A stretch of DNA of 64,000 nt from assembly GCF_016801865.2 (NCBI RefSeq), contig NC_068938.1, positions 128,009,823 to 128,073,822 of the forward strand. Reading direction: 5' to 3'. The DNA comes from Culex pipiens pallens (Eukaryota > Arthropoda > Insecta > Diptera > Culicidae). The position numbers and the translations under genes were made by a program. The notes beneath the pieces were generated by a model. The model saw nothing but the letters and a program-made list of their open reading frames with translations, had not been told where the DNA came from and did not search any database. Shown in pieces: positions 11,598 to 23,892 of the stretch (position 1 is its first letter; each line of letters opens with the position of its first letter).

Positions 11598-12898
11598 GGC
11601 TGATTCTTCACCAACTCACACGAAATCGAACAAAAAGTTGCCCCGACCCCTCTTCGATGTTCGTGAAACTTTGCTTTAGCAAATAATTTGGTCCCTGATC
11701 ACAAATTCGAGGTCCATTTTTCGATACCTCATGACGGTGGGGTGGTACGACCCCTTTCATTTTTTGGATTTTTACGTTTTTCAGTGAACTGTAGCTCGCA
11801 ACCGTGAAGATATAGAAATTCGGTGTCAAAGAAAGCCATTAAACATTCCGAAAAAAAAAGAATTTTTCATAAAAAAATGTTTGAAAATGCCGCTGCACTG
11901 TCACTGTCAAAAATCGTGAGACAGGCCATTTTATGGAAAATTTAATGAACTTTTCGAATCTGAAATAACCCGGAAGAGTAATTTTTCATTTGAAACAAAA
12001 TTTTTAAATTTAAAAATTACGGGTTTTTGTAACTTTTTATGGCTATTTTTTAGAGTGTGACAATGTTTTACAAAGTTGTAGAGCAGACGAAAACAAAAAA
12101 AAAGATTTTTAAACATGAGGGTGTGTTCTTCACGAGTTATCTGAATTTTACAACAAAAATGGGAAAAACGCATTTTTGACAGTTTTTTTTATATTTTCAA
12201 CCCCTAAAAATCAATCGTTATCGTTGGAAAGCATTTTTTTTGTAAAGTTTTCTAAAATAAGAAAACAAGCCAGATACTGCCGATCACCAAAAAAAATCGG
12301 AAAAAAGAAATCTGGTCCTAGCATTGCACGTGTCACAACAATCATCTAAACGGGTCATTCTTATACAAAATAAGCTGAACTTTTCCAAAAAAGCACTTTC
12401 ATTAGCACACAATTGAGTTTTAGATGTTAAAAATTAAAAAAAATTGATCGAAATCATCATCTTTCTTAAAACTTTTTTGTGGAATTCTGGTAACTTTTGA
12501 AGAACACATACGAATCGCTTATGTATATACATCATAAACAATTTTTTTTATATCTTATCTACAACTTTGTAGAACATTGTTACACTCTAAAAATATACCT
12601 GCAAAGCTACAAAAAACACTTAATTTTAAAATTTAAAATTTTGCTCTGATTAAAAAAAACTAGGTTATTTCAGATTCGAAAAGTTCATTAAATTTCCCAT
12701 AAAATAACATGTCTCATGAGTTTTGATAGCTGAGTTACGGGAAATGGCAGTGATTTGAAAACCCCACTCGTCACGAGATATCAATAATGGATCACGAGTC
12801 CGAGATCAGGGACCAAAATTACTTCTTAGAGCAAAGTTTTACGAAAATCAAAGAAGGGTTGAGGCAACACTGCTGTGTGAGTTGATGGAAATTGACCC
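11598..12898. mobile_element. Long foldback transposon (GGGTnATTCTC family)
   Basis: The left end (GGCTGATTCTTCACCAACTC, then ACACGAAATCG) and the complement of the right end (GGGTCAATTTCCATCAACTC, then ACACAGC) are the same sequence. Pairing continues inward through CGAATCTGAAATAACC / GGTTATTTCAGATTCG and ACAAAGTTGTAGA / CTACAACTTTGTAGA to a centre near 12250. The possible 4-bp TSD is CTTT/TTTT, which is weak. No coding frame is present. The terminus AATTCTCTAC is shared with the 4-bp-TSD family at 50691, suggesting a common superfamily. Confidence 0.75.
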
Positions 12899-13030
12899 TT
12901 TTTTGGTTTCAAGATTGTTGAGATTTTTTAAATCGATAAGACTCTTCCAAATAATATTGATTTAATTTGAACTCATCAATCGATGAAATTTAATGATTTA
13001 TTAAGTTTTCCAGATCTATTGAAATTCCAC

Positions 13031-15211
13031 AGTGGTGGTGATTCCGTGAAACGAAATGCTTTTGAGAATTGTTCTTAATTGTAGTAATTTCCCTGCGAAA
13101 TCTCATTTGCTAAGTCTATTGCGATAGCCTCGTGACTCATATTTGAGCAATAAAGTACAAATTACCTCGTCGAAACGGACAATCAAAGATCCCCTTTGTC
13201 AAAAAAGTGAGTTATCGCAACCATTACATCGCACACCTCACACCCTCGTTTCAATATTTGCACGTGGAACCCATGCTCACGTTTGCACACCCATAACACG
13301 CAGTTAAATTAATGTTGATTTTTATGTTCCGCTCCCGTGCGGTCCCTTTTTGCGTCCAATTCCACAACCTCTCACATATTTGGCACTCGGTCGATCGAGC
13401 AAACAACATACACGCTAAATGCTTGCTTTCGTTTACAGTTTGGCGAGCCAACACGAGCCAGGAGCTCGGCCAGCTGATATCCCCCTTCCACGTTCCAAGT
13501 TTGTGTTTATTGCAGAGATACCGACGTCCCTCAACTCCTGTCCCCGGAGGTCGAACTTCCGAGGTGTTCCCCCTCCGCTTATCTTGGCGTTACATCAAAC
13601 ACACACACACTATCGCTCTACGACCTTAATTCCCGGTCCCTTTTCCGCACTAATTTCACGCACCAGGTGTGAACCTTCCCCCGGACATAGTTGGACCTTT
13701 CTTCTACGGGGCCTTCGACAGTCAAGAGGGGAGGGAGGATTTACAACGAGCACAGTATAACACACAGCAGCAGCAATACGTCGCCATCGTGCTAACTTGT
13801 CGTACGTGCATTTTGGGCCAAATTGAGTTAATAACGCCATTTTGTGCAGCTCACAATGCCTCACCTTTTGACCTTCACAGATCCCCAAAATTCGATTTCA
13901 ATCTTGAGATATTCAACAAAAACCGAAAAAACTCCGTGCATTTTTGTCACTTTACATATGAAAGTAGTTTCAATCTTGTCGTGCTATCTTGTCACTCCAT
14001 GAAAATTGATGTAAGTGCGACAAAAGGCCAAAGGGATTACAGGCCAGGAAAGTCAGGATGCGTTTGTCGCACGTACAAGCTAGACTACCGTAAACATGTG
14101 TAATTATAACTCGGGACTCCAGCAACCAACTTCAACCAAACTGCGGGACAATGCACAGAATGGTGAGCCAAACAAAACGTGTTTGTTATTGTTTACATTG
14201 CGTGCTCTCGTTTTTCAATATTCAAGGTCAAACATTAAAACGCGTTTTTCTCGGAACGTCAAAATGGCGGGTGCGACAAGATAGCACGACGACGTCGAAT
14301 AGTTGTTGCCAAAAGGTCGACCTTTCTTCTTTGGCTTGAGGCTGGGTGGTTCGATTGTTGATTGCTGGCGCCCCCTCTCTACCTGAACGTTACTATAGAT
14401 TTGCACCGGCTGGAGGATGGGCCTTTGGAAATTTGCACAGCTGAGTGCACCTTGGGTCGCACCTGGACAGGAGATCGTTGGTTCTCTGGGGATGCGTGTC
14501 TTGAGAATTGTAGCAGCACTAATCGACCTACAGAGTTTGGGTAAAGTTTTTGGGACTAGTTTTTGGCCACATGAAGTTTTCTAGTTCAACTACATGGAAT
14601 TTTGATAACGAAGGGTGAGTTCCCGCAACTATCTACACAATGTAAAACGATTAGGTCGTCCAAACTCTACTCTGACAACTTTTCTAAATAATTCCTTGCA
14701 GCTTGAAAGTTGGTAAAGTTTTGAGAATTTCTTTGAATATTGTTTTTCATTAGTATATTCCGCTTATTGCATACTTGATTTTCAGAATAAAAAGTTGAAG
14801 CATTTCATACTTGCTCTGCCAATATCGGGTCAAAAATAAAGCAATAAACAATGTTCCCACCAAATCCCACAACACACTCACTCACAAAACATAAAAACCA
14901 ACTTCCCTGCACACTCTAAATCATTCACTCCACACGTCGTAAAAGCTCCTCTGCGCACGAGTTTCCCGAGCACCTCCCGCGAATAACCCGCGCAATCCGT
15001 CATAAAAAAGTGGCACATTCTGCATATTGAAACGATCCGATTCGGAGCTTTTTATCCTTCCGCCCGGCCCGGCCACGTTATCGCGTTATCGTTCCGTTCC
15101 ATTCTTTTTCTCCATTTTGGAGATGTTTTTTTTTTTCACTCTGCCAAACCATCTAACTTCAATCATTCACCGACTTAGAGAGAGATGCACGGAAATAATA
15201 CCATTTGACTG
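13031..15211. other. Unique island containing one MITE
   Basis: Mostly non-repetitive, moderately GC-rich sequence surrounds the MITE at 13978-14290. The longest frame (13669-14103 plus) runs into that MITE and has no recognisable domain. No exon with convincing splice signals was found. Confidence 0.45.
13978..14290. mobile_element. MITE with GTCGTGCTATCTTGTC ends
   Basis: The 313-bp block starts GTCGTGCTATCTTGTCAC and ends with the complement, GTGCGACAAGATAGCACGAC. It contains an inner hairpin (GTGCGACAAA near 14015 and TTTGTCGCAC near 14069). The right part includes AACGCGTTTTTCTCGGAA, a string found again at about 29656-29673. No TSD is obvious. It is non-coding. Confidence 0.65.
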
Positions 15212-15496
15212 CACAGTAAAATAATGTAAATTTGGAAGATGTAATTTTGGAAGGATGAATATTATATATTTAATAGTTTATTTTTACCTTAATTTAAACT
15301 GAAAAGGTGGCATTACACCAGAAAGCATAAGCATAAGCATAAGCATAGGTGCCCACCCGCAGTTGCTACTCCGTTATTGACAAAAGGTGGCATTACACCA
15401 GAAAAGTTGTAAAATTACACATCTCCAGAGGTAAAATTACACATTTTTCTGACATAAAAGATGTACCCCTTCCCAGACCTTATATTTTGTGCTGTG
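15212..15496. mobile_element. CACAG-ended MITE, interrupted by a 57-bp retroinsertion
   Basis: Left end CACAGTAAAATAATGTAAA and right end ATTTTGTGCTGTG flank typical family strings such as GTAAAATTACACATC and GACATAAAAGATGTACCCC. Related copies lie at 23977-24195 and 43432-43632. Removing the insert and one TSD copy leaves about 205 bp, close to the other copies. No target duplication is clear. Confidence 0.65.
15325..15381 (-). mobile_element. Extremely 5'-truncated retroelement copy (57 bp) with perfect 23-bp TSD
   Basis: A 57-bp segment is flanked by identical 23-bp sequences at 15302-15324 and 15382-15404. Read on the minus strand, it starts GTCAATAACGGAGTAGCAAC and ends in a (TTATGC)n tail. 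The same 3' sequence with other tails is at 40374-40658 (minus) and 49573-50317 (plus). A long TSD, a constant 3' end and variable 5' truncation are the marks of target-primed reverse transcription. Confidence 0.8.
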
Positions 15497-15499
15497 TCG

Positions 15500-17497
15500 A
15501 CATAAATTTACCATAAATTCTAACGTTTTTGTCTAGTAGTTAAAGAATTTTAATTGAGCACTCAATGTGAGAGAAAATTGAAAAAAATATTTATCAGAGA
15601 AAGAATGAAACAGAAAATATCAATTTCAAGATTTTCGGATGAATTTTGATCTCACTAATAGCGTCACTTGTGTGCTATATTGTGATACGTCCTATCTTTT
15701 TATAGAACATATGCGACGAGATGCTTACTGGTATGGCACACTTTGCGAAATATTTGGAAATAACCAAATGAACGAAAACAAGGAGATCGTGAAACAACGT
15801 TTACTTATTGATCTTTTGAAGAGAATAAGAAGTAATTCATTACATTTTGCGTCATTATTTTTTCGATACAAGTCTATCATACAATTTTGAGAGCTTACAA
15901 AATGGGCATGTTGTTTTTTATAATTTTTTTGTTTGTTTTGTTGTAGAGGACTAAATTGGCATTTTTAGCGATTAAGATAAAATTGGTGCAAACTATGATA
16001 CCAAAGACATATACTTAAAAAAAAAAAAATGTGTAAATTGAAAATATTGTCAACAAGTTTTTCATGATTTGACATTGTTGACCGAACTGCTGATTGCTGG
16101 AATACTCTTATAGTATAGATTTTGGTTAAAAAATGAAAAAAAAATAATCAGTTAGCCTTCGTTTATAAGCCTTCCACCTTTCACTATTGGTTTGATTTTA
16201 AATGTTAGGTGATGAAACTGTTTCTGACAATTTCTGCGCTTTTTAGTCTAGTAGAGGAACAGCATCTAATTCCAGCGTGCCTCTAATGTTGGCTGATCAG
16301 AACTTTGACATTCAATTTAAGCATATTAAAAGCATTTTCAATCGAAATCGGGTATTAATAGTTCAATAAGAAATGAGCAAGCAAGTTTCTATCAAATGTT
16401 TTGCAAAATTAGTTATTTAAATAGTGAAAATCAGCTAAATGGATGGAGTTAGGAGCGAGTGCTTAACCTGCCAAACATTCGAGAATTTCCCCTAATCCGA
16501 ACTGTTTGTATCAGGAATTACTTAAAAAAAAACCAAAACAGTTTTTTTTTATTTTTATAAAAAAGGAAAATTTTACAAAACTTTTTTGTCTGAAGGAAAA
16601 AATTGAATTTATCTCGTCACGCTTTTGTTTTCTATAAACAAAGTATACATTTTTACAATGGATTTCTTGATCAATATTTTGCTCCCGACAATTTTGGTGT
16701 TATTACAGTCCAGACTTTATTATCTGAAAATTTCCAATCCAAGATGGTGGCCAAATTTGAAATTTTTAAGAATGCATTTTGTTATTTGATAAATTTAACT
16801 TAAAATATGAAAATAAAAAAATACTTTTTTTTTTGTTTTTGATTCAATATTCAAATTCAATTTTATAATCAAATTTCAAATAATCGAGTCTGGAGTGCAT
16901 TCTGATTGAAAGTTAAAATAAACACAAGGTTTTTTTTTAAATGAAATAAACAAATCAAACTAAAATTCCCAAAAAAAACATTTTAAAAAATTCACTGGTC
17001 TACATCGTTTTACATATAAATTCAGAACATTAGTAGCCAAGATTACCTTATTTGAAAAATGAAGGTGGCTTGGGTGACACTTCAAAAGCATTTTTTAAAG
17101 ATTGATTTTTTAAAAGTGTTTTTTTTTTTCTCTCAAGAAGGTTTTCTCAAAGCTGTTTTAAATTGAAGTATTTATATACCTATAGTATAATTATTTTTCG
17201 ATTTTCAATTGCATTTCGAATTTTTTAATGAATTTCTGTATTATTTTTTACTTCTTCTATAATATTTTCTAAAAACCCATAAATTTTTTAATAAAATTGC
17301 ATCTCCAGTATCAGACAATCTGTCTAGAATAGACAAAAGAAAAAAAATGATAAAAAGTGAATCTCTTAAATATTTTTTTTGGTGAAAATTTATACTTTTA
17401 TTTTCAAACGGATCCTAAGTATTATCTTAACCTTTGCAAAGGCGCCATCGATCAGAAAATCTCTTCCTAGAAAGTGATTATATATATTTGCTTAAAC
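15500..17497. other. AT-rich block, nothing recognised
   Basis: The sequence is AT-rich with long A and T runs. An 83-codon frame at 15639-15890 (plus) contains a lysine/arginine-rich stretch but has no family I recognise and no supporting splice context. No terminal repeats or TSDs were found. Confidence 0.5.
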
Positions 17498-17504
17498 ATT
17501 TAAC

Positions 17505-17937
17505 CACGGACGAAGGGACATGACACGGGGTTTCAAAAAGTGAAGCCGGTTTTCTTTTACTTCTTCTTGGCGAAAACCAGCGCAAGCGAGATCGCTTATG
17601 TCAAAATCTTCGCGCCACGTGATGCAAACTCATGGGCACTTTTTGAAATGGTCGTATGATTTTATATTAAAAATACCCTTTCTATCAATTTTTCGACAAT
17701 TCTAGTAACCATGATAAATTACATTGAATCATAAAGACAAACTTAATGCCAAAAAAACTGTTTTAAGTGCAATACTAATGCTAAATGTTTTAATTAATTA
17801 TTGCATAAAACATTTTGAGCAATCATGCGTGATCGCGCAATGCAACTTCGACAACTTGAATATAAATGGCGCAAGTGATAGTTTGCTTCAAAAATTTGAA
17901 GAAAATTTGAACCTGGTGTCAAGACCGTTCGTCCGTG
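17505..17937. mobile_element. MITE with CACGGACGAA ends
   Basis: The left end CACGGACGAAGGGACATGAC and the complement of the right end, CACGGACGAACGGTCTTGAC, match closely. Flanks ATTTAAC (17498-17504) and ATTTCAC (17938-17944) are a possible 7-bp TSD with one mismatch. A small inner hairpin lies at about 17568-17616 (GGCGAAAACC to CTTCGCGCC). It is non-coding and I do not assign a superfamily. Confidence 0.6.
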
Positions 17938-17944
17938 ATTTCAC

Positions 17945-20900
17945 GTTACCAAAAAAGTTCATATAAAAAAAACTAATGCCTTTTTCTTCACAAAATCAAT
18001 TGCCAAAGTTTCTTGTTTGTACTCGACTTCGTCTGAGTGTCTGAGTTCTTTATTTGATGGCATCCGAGCCGCAACTGTGAAAACAACTCATTTTTGCATC
18101 TTCCAAAATCTTGTTTTGTGCATAAATTTAAAAGGACTGTGCCAACTTTATAATGTTCAATGGTATATTATGAAACCTCAACTCGGACGTAATAGAACCA
18201 ATCCGGCATAAATCCAAGAAATTCGGAAAACCACACACAAACATATGCCCAGAAATTGATTCTTAGGGACTGTGACTGAGTGATTTTAAAGGTTTTTGGT
18301 CAGAAAAAGAAAAATCAGTGAAGTTTTAATTATTGAGAAAACTTCATTGAATTTTGTTTTCCATGAATTTGATAATATATAATGTTTTTAATTGATTTTG
18401 ATGCTTGTAACTTATCTTGTTCTGTAATTTGATGAAAACACCTGTCATATCAAGTTTGGCTTTGCTGAAATGTGAGAAATTTTGAATGAAGAGTGCAGTT
18501 TCCGATTTTTTCCGTGCCGTTGATCTGAATCAATGTTTCGGAAGCTGCTCTTATCGTTTGTGGAGGAGTTCCCCCACCCCACCTCCTTCCAAAATGGAAA
18601 AGGGGTTAATCCAATAAAGTTAATATTCAAGAGTATAAGTGGAAAACCGATGAGCTTCCGCGCCGGTACACACCTACTCGCCCGTCATGCTGAGTGTGCT
18701 GACGTTTGTTGAGCAGTCCAAATTGACGGAATTCGTTAGAGTTTTCATCAAAAAGGACCGAACTGAAAGTGGATCAAAAGGAGCGAGCGTGTGTTGTGTG
18801 GGCGCCGGGTTTTGGACGACCCCTTTTTCCCGGGTAGGGGGAAATTTGGGATAAACCCATTTTTGGATCTTGTTTGCTCTGTTCGGATCATAAAACAGGT
18901 TCGTGGGCGATGCTTCACAAAAGTATTGTTTCGAATCGGACAATTGAGTCATTTCAAAGGAAAAAGGGTGATTCTCTCCATTACGAGTGTGATGGCTTTC
19001 GAAAAAGGGAAAGCATTTAAAGTGCTCACCTTAAATTTTATGCCACAGCCCTTTAATTTGACTATCATGTTTCGACAGCCTCGATAAATGTCGCTTTGCT
19101 GATCCTGCAATATGTTGGCACCTTTTTTTTTTTTTGCTGCTCACACTCTCCCAACTGAGACACGTGCCAAATATTTGCGTTCCGGCACAATCTGATGTTT
19201 GTCATGTCGTGTCGTGTGTTCGTAAATGTGTCCCATATGGTACCGATACTCCACGTGTCAACCCCCACCGACGACGCACCATTAGAGATTTGTCTTTAAT
19301 TAAAATTCCAGCTTTATGACACGGTGAGGTATTAAGGGCACCCGAATAAATAAATCATAAAGCAAACCCAAGAAGCAAGCCAACAGTGTTAAGGAGAGTA
19401 GAAGCTACCCCTGTTCAAATCAAAATCAAAAGTCATGTCACTTTTTTTTCTCTTTTCGTTTAGGTTGAGGGCAGAAGTGCGTCACGTCACACCGTCGGAA
19501 CGAGGAATTAAAATTTTATCTTTGTTTATTCATGCCACTTCATTTGCTAGAGAGAAGAATCCATTCACCAAAAAAAAGAGGGAAAAACGCAGACTTTTCC
19601 CCACTTCTCTCCTCTGTTGTGAAAATTGGAACAGAATCATTCCGAGCAGAGAGAGAGTGGGTTTTAGGTCTGCCCCTATTGTGTTCAGTGAACGCCTTTT
19701 TTCGTCTTAAATTTTCTATTTTTGGGCTACCAGTTTTTTTCTTTTTCGGCTAACTGTCTGCCTCTCAATGGAATTAAGCTCAAGAATTAGGGGACAGACG
19801 GTCTCGGGTCTGACGCCAGCCTGAAATGAGATCGTTTGTTTTCTGTTTGATGTGGCTGCTGATGGTGCTGAGTATACAAACGATAATAATTTGTAGAGTA
19901 TTGTAGTGTGTTTGGGATGACTTTTCTGGTCTGCTTTTCTGGAGACATAACTGGGTTTCCAGTTAAGAGAAGTTGAACTTTATGCTTGAACGTCCTTTTT
20001 ATATGATTACAAATAATTATTGGTACAACAGTGGCTAGTCTGAGCAAATTGAAGTTTAAATGGGATTTGATTCGTGATCAGTTGCTTTAAAAGACTTTTA
20101 TGTTACACATTCTAATTCACATTAAAACTCAGTGCAGTAGGCAGAAGTCAATATTATTTCATTTCTAAAGACTTCATCTGGAAACTTTATCCAATCCAAA
20201 CATTCCGGATCGTCCATCGCACAAAAGATTCCCGCACAGCAGCGTCCAGCAAGAAAGCCACAGATTGATAGATTCTTTTCAAGAAACCGACCCGTTGTGA
20301 TTACTCCAAGCCAGCAATGTAATCCAACCGATATTGTACCTCCCTCGAGCCATTTCTGGACTGGTTGCAACCCTGCCCTATCTTGGTTGGAAAATGCGAG
20401 CATCTTTTTCAATTACCGCTCTGCCAGCTTGGCCTCCAGAGGGGGGCACTTTGTGGCCACATCTCGGCGGGTCTTGAGGTCGGCGGGGGCGAAACCAATT
20501 GCGGTGCGCATATTGAACAACATCTCTTTTCACTCTCGCTTCACTCCGCAGCAAACTAGTGTATCAATTAAAAGATAACATTATCCGACTTTTTCAATCA
20601 ATCTGCTGCTGCTGCCTTCTGCCCTCCAGAGCTGGCCTGTGTCGCTTGACTTCCCGATGAGATGAGCTGCACTTTCGCCTTTTCCTCCTTCTTCCTCAAA
20701 GCAGAGAAATAGATCTTTTCATTGCGGAATCGATTCCTGGAGCTGATAGCTTTTCCTTGGAGTTTCCACGACAAGCAAGCAGACGCAAGAGCCACGTTAA
20801 ACTGCCATTAGTGCGGCAAATGGCTGTCATTATCTGCGATAATCGACTTTTTCATCAATTACAACGTTGTGAACTGCACTGAACTGCACTCCCCCCATCA

Positions 20901-21480
20901 ACACTGCATAAAAGGACATAATGCTACAAAAGAGTTTGTCCAGCGAAAATAAAGAGCGCTATCAGCGATCAAACAAAGAAGCATTACAATTGCATTCGCA
21001 ACGGTTCAAAACAATGTTAATTACGCCCAAACGATAATTAATAATTAATTTGAGATTCACACCATGTGATTGTGTGCCGCGCACTCGACCCCTCCCCGTG
21101 ACCCTTTGAATTCGATGGAAAATTGTGGTCCCTTTGCCATTGACATTCCCACAATTTCACCTGTCAGGTTCGGAACGGGGAGCGAGGGGGTGGCACAGGA
21201 TAAAAATTAATTATCGAAAATTGAGATTTTGTTGTCGATTCATGGCACGTGTGCAGGTTGGAGGAATTTTCACCCGCGTGAACGTGACACGGCACGGAAT
21301 GCTTTGTCATGGTGCAGGCTGGCAGATTGAAATGCAAAATCATCGATTATTCAGCACAAATTAATCGAGTTGAATCGAAAATTAGCGCTATGACGGGACG
21401 TCATCGGTCTCGGGGTTCGTTTCCGGTGAATTTGGTGAGTCGTGGTGGGGAGGGGGCACTGTGGATGAACAGGTGAAATT
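17945..21480. other. AT-rich lead-in (to about 18400) then unique island
   Basis: From about 18400 the sequence is non-repetitive and GC-balanced. Frames such as 18674-18952 (minus) and 20122-20412 (minus) are unrecognised and lack splice or codon support. A pyrimidine tract ending TTTAG|GTTGAG lies at about 19440-19465, but its donor half is weak. No gene can be supported. Confidence 0.45.
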
Positions 21481-22624
21481 TCGTTTAATGTTAATTCGAT
21501 TCATAAAAAAAACACATTTAATTAAAAAAATCTTTGCAGCAAAAAAACTATCAATCAATTATAAAATTATCAATTATAGTAATAAGTGCATTCAATTTGA
21601 AAAAGTTTGCATTCTCCACTCTTTAAAAAATAGAATTACTAGGCAACACCGTATTCGTTGATTCGATTGACAACGATAAGTAAAACTTTAATGCTTGGAA
21701 TTTCCATGTTGCCTGTACATTTGTTTTGTTTATTTCTCTGTGTTCTCCATGTTGCCTGTACATTTCAATTATTTTCATTGAATAAAAATTCTCAGTTTGA
21801 ACATTTTTAGCAAAAAAAAAAGCCATTTTGATTCATTACATCCATAGAAAAACGGTATGTAATTATTTGTAATCTGCATCTTGAGGAGAAAAATTCTGAT
21901 CGATTTTTTAGACTTCGTCAAAGTTGTAGATATTAGTTAGAGAACTATTCGAGAAACAACAGTTACACTCTTAATAAATTGGCTTATTTAAAAAAAACCT
22001 TTGCTCAATTCATTCACACAATCTCAAAAATCATTATTTTCAGACTTATTTTTTAGCTGCAGAGAAGTATGGGCGAAAAAATGCCACAAAGTTATGAATT
22101 TAAGATTTTTTTTAATCAAATCAGAATTCAGTCCAGACTTTCGAAGGCTTCGGAAAAGTTTCAATTCGGATAATCACATCACGAAAAATTTTTTTTTTTT
22201 GTCATATTTTTGATTATCAAGCTCAATTTAGAATTTTTAAATCCACGTTGGTGACCATACGGGGGTGATTAATTATTGAAAAAAAAAGTTTTTTTTTAAA
22301 CTAATAGGCAAACAACTATTTACTCTTTTTCAATGGGATCGCAGAACTCGAATTCTATAATAAAATCAAGAAAATAAAATACGAGACTGGACTGTACCTC
22401 TTTTTTTGAAGGGTAAATTTCTGATTTGAGAAAAAATAATAAATGTTTCAATTTAAGATAAAGTTTTCCGTAAGTAATCCTATCTGAAAATAGTCTTATC
22501 AAAAAGCTAAGTAAATTTCTTATAAATTGTCTAACAACAATATAGAAGTTAATTAAGTGTGACTCAAAAACTAATAGTCAGATTTTCAATCTGATTGTGA
22601 TCTCTTTAAAAAAAAACTAGATAT
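21481..22624. other. AT-rich block with a foldback-family fragment and a short direct repeat
   Basis: CCATGTTGCCTGTACATTT occurs twice, at about 21704 and 21749. At 21820-21945 the order of motifs (GCCATTTTG, CTGATCGATTTTTTAGACTT, GTCAAAGTTGTAGA) parallels the left arm of the GAGCAATTCTC foldbacks, so this is an eroded arm of that family. The rest is unclassified. Confidence 0.45.
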
Positions 22625-23270
22625 GGGTAATTCTCTACCAACTCACACGAAATCGGGAAAAGTTGCCCCGACCCCTCTTCGATTTGCGTGAAACTTTGTC
22701 CTAAGGGGTAACTTTTGTCCCATATCACGAATCTGAGGTCCGTTTTTTGATATCTCGTGACGGAGGGGCGGTACGACCCCTTCCATTTTTGAACATGCGA
22801 AAAAAGAGGTGTTTTTCAATCATTTGCAGCCTGAAACGGTGATGAGATAGAAATTTGGTGTCAAAGGAACTTTTATGTAAAATTATACGCCCGATTTGAT
22901 GGCGTACTCAAAATTCCGAAAAAACGTATTTTTCATCGAAAAAAACACTAAAAAAGTTTTAAAATTCTCCCATTTTCCGTTACTCGACTGTAAAAAATTT
23001 TGGAACATGACATTTTATGGAAAATTTAATGTTCTTTTCGAATCTACATTGACCCAGAAGGGTCATTTTTTCATTTAGAACAAAAATTTTCATTTTAAAA
23101 TTTCGTTCTTTTTCTAACTTTGCAGGGTTATTTTTTAGAGTGTAACAATGTTCTACAAAGTTGTAGAGCAGACAATTACAAAAATTTTGATCTATAGACA
23201 TAAGGGGTTTGCTTATAAACATCACGAGTTATCGCGATTTTACGAAAAAAAGTTTTGAAAAAGTTACTTT
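22625..23270 (+). mobile_element. Single arm of the GGGTnATTCTC foldback family
   Basis: It begins GGGTAATTCTCTACCAACTC followed by ACACGAAATCGGG, and tracks the left arm of the element at 11598 throughout. Shared strings include GGAAAATTTAATG, TTTTTAGAGTGTAACAATG and TACAAAGTTGTAGAGCAGA. The sequence stops matching at about 23270 and no inverted partner follows, so it is half an element. Confidence 0.7.
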
Positions 23271-23892
23271 TTGCGTTTCACTTTGTTTCGTCGTCCGTGT
23301 CTGTCGCGGGTGACCATGAACGATGACGACCAACTTTTGGATTTTTGAAAATTTTCGACGTTTAAGTTTTTTTTTGTTAAAATTTTAGTTTTCGTAAAAT
23401 TTATCATTTTTCGTTAATCATTTTTCGTTAACTGAAATTGTGTAAAATGCATTTTAAAACACTTTTTTCTATGCAAATACTGAAACTATGGCTTGTTATT
23501 TCAAAACTTATATTTTTTAATTTTTTGCCCTCCCCCCTCGACACCGGCCAGAGCCGAGGGACAAACACGTTAAAAAATATTTGCATCGGCCTAATCATGA
23601 TGTTTTTATAAGTATTATTCAAAAATACCTAGAATGTGATCTTCACATTCATAAATATTATTTTTTATTATTTTACTCATCATAATTTATATTTTGTTTA
23701 AACTTTAATTCCTTTTTTTTTATTTTGAAAATTCTTTTAAAAGTCAGGGGTCGAAAAGATTTTTTTGTTGAAAATTTAAATTTATATTGAAAAAACTTAT
23801 ACAATTCATTTCAGATTATATATTAAACATTGTTTAAAGTTTTGGACTTTTTGCAAATTTTGAAAAAATAACCACAGATCGGAATAAAACAT
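23271..23892. other. AT-rich spacer, nothing recognised
   Basis: AT-rich sequence with a short GC-rich patch near 23285-23330 and at 23530-23565. No coding frame, tandem repeat or terminal inverted repeat is visible. Confidence 0.5.

Noticed and set aside
19440..19470. Pyrimidine tract with TTTAG|GTTGAG as a recursive splice site
   Set aside because: The acceptor half is good but GTTGAG is a weak donor, so it reads as an ordinary pyrimidine-rich stretch.
21704..21770. CRISPR-like direct repeats (CCATGTTGCCTGTACATTT twice)
   Set aside because: There are only two copies, the context is eukaryotic and AT-rich, and no array or cas gene is present. It is a small local duplication.
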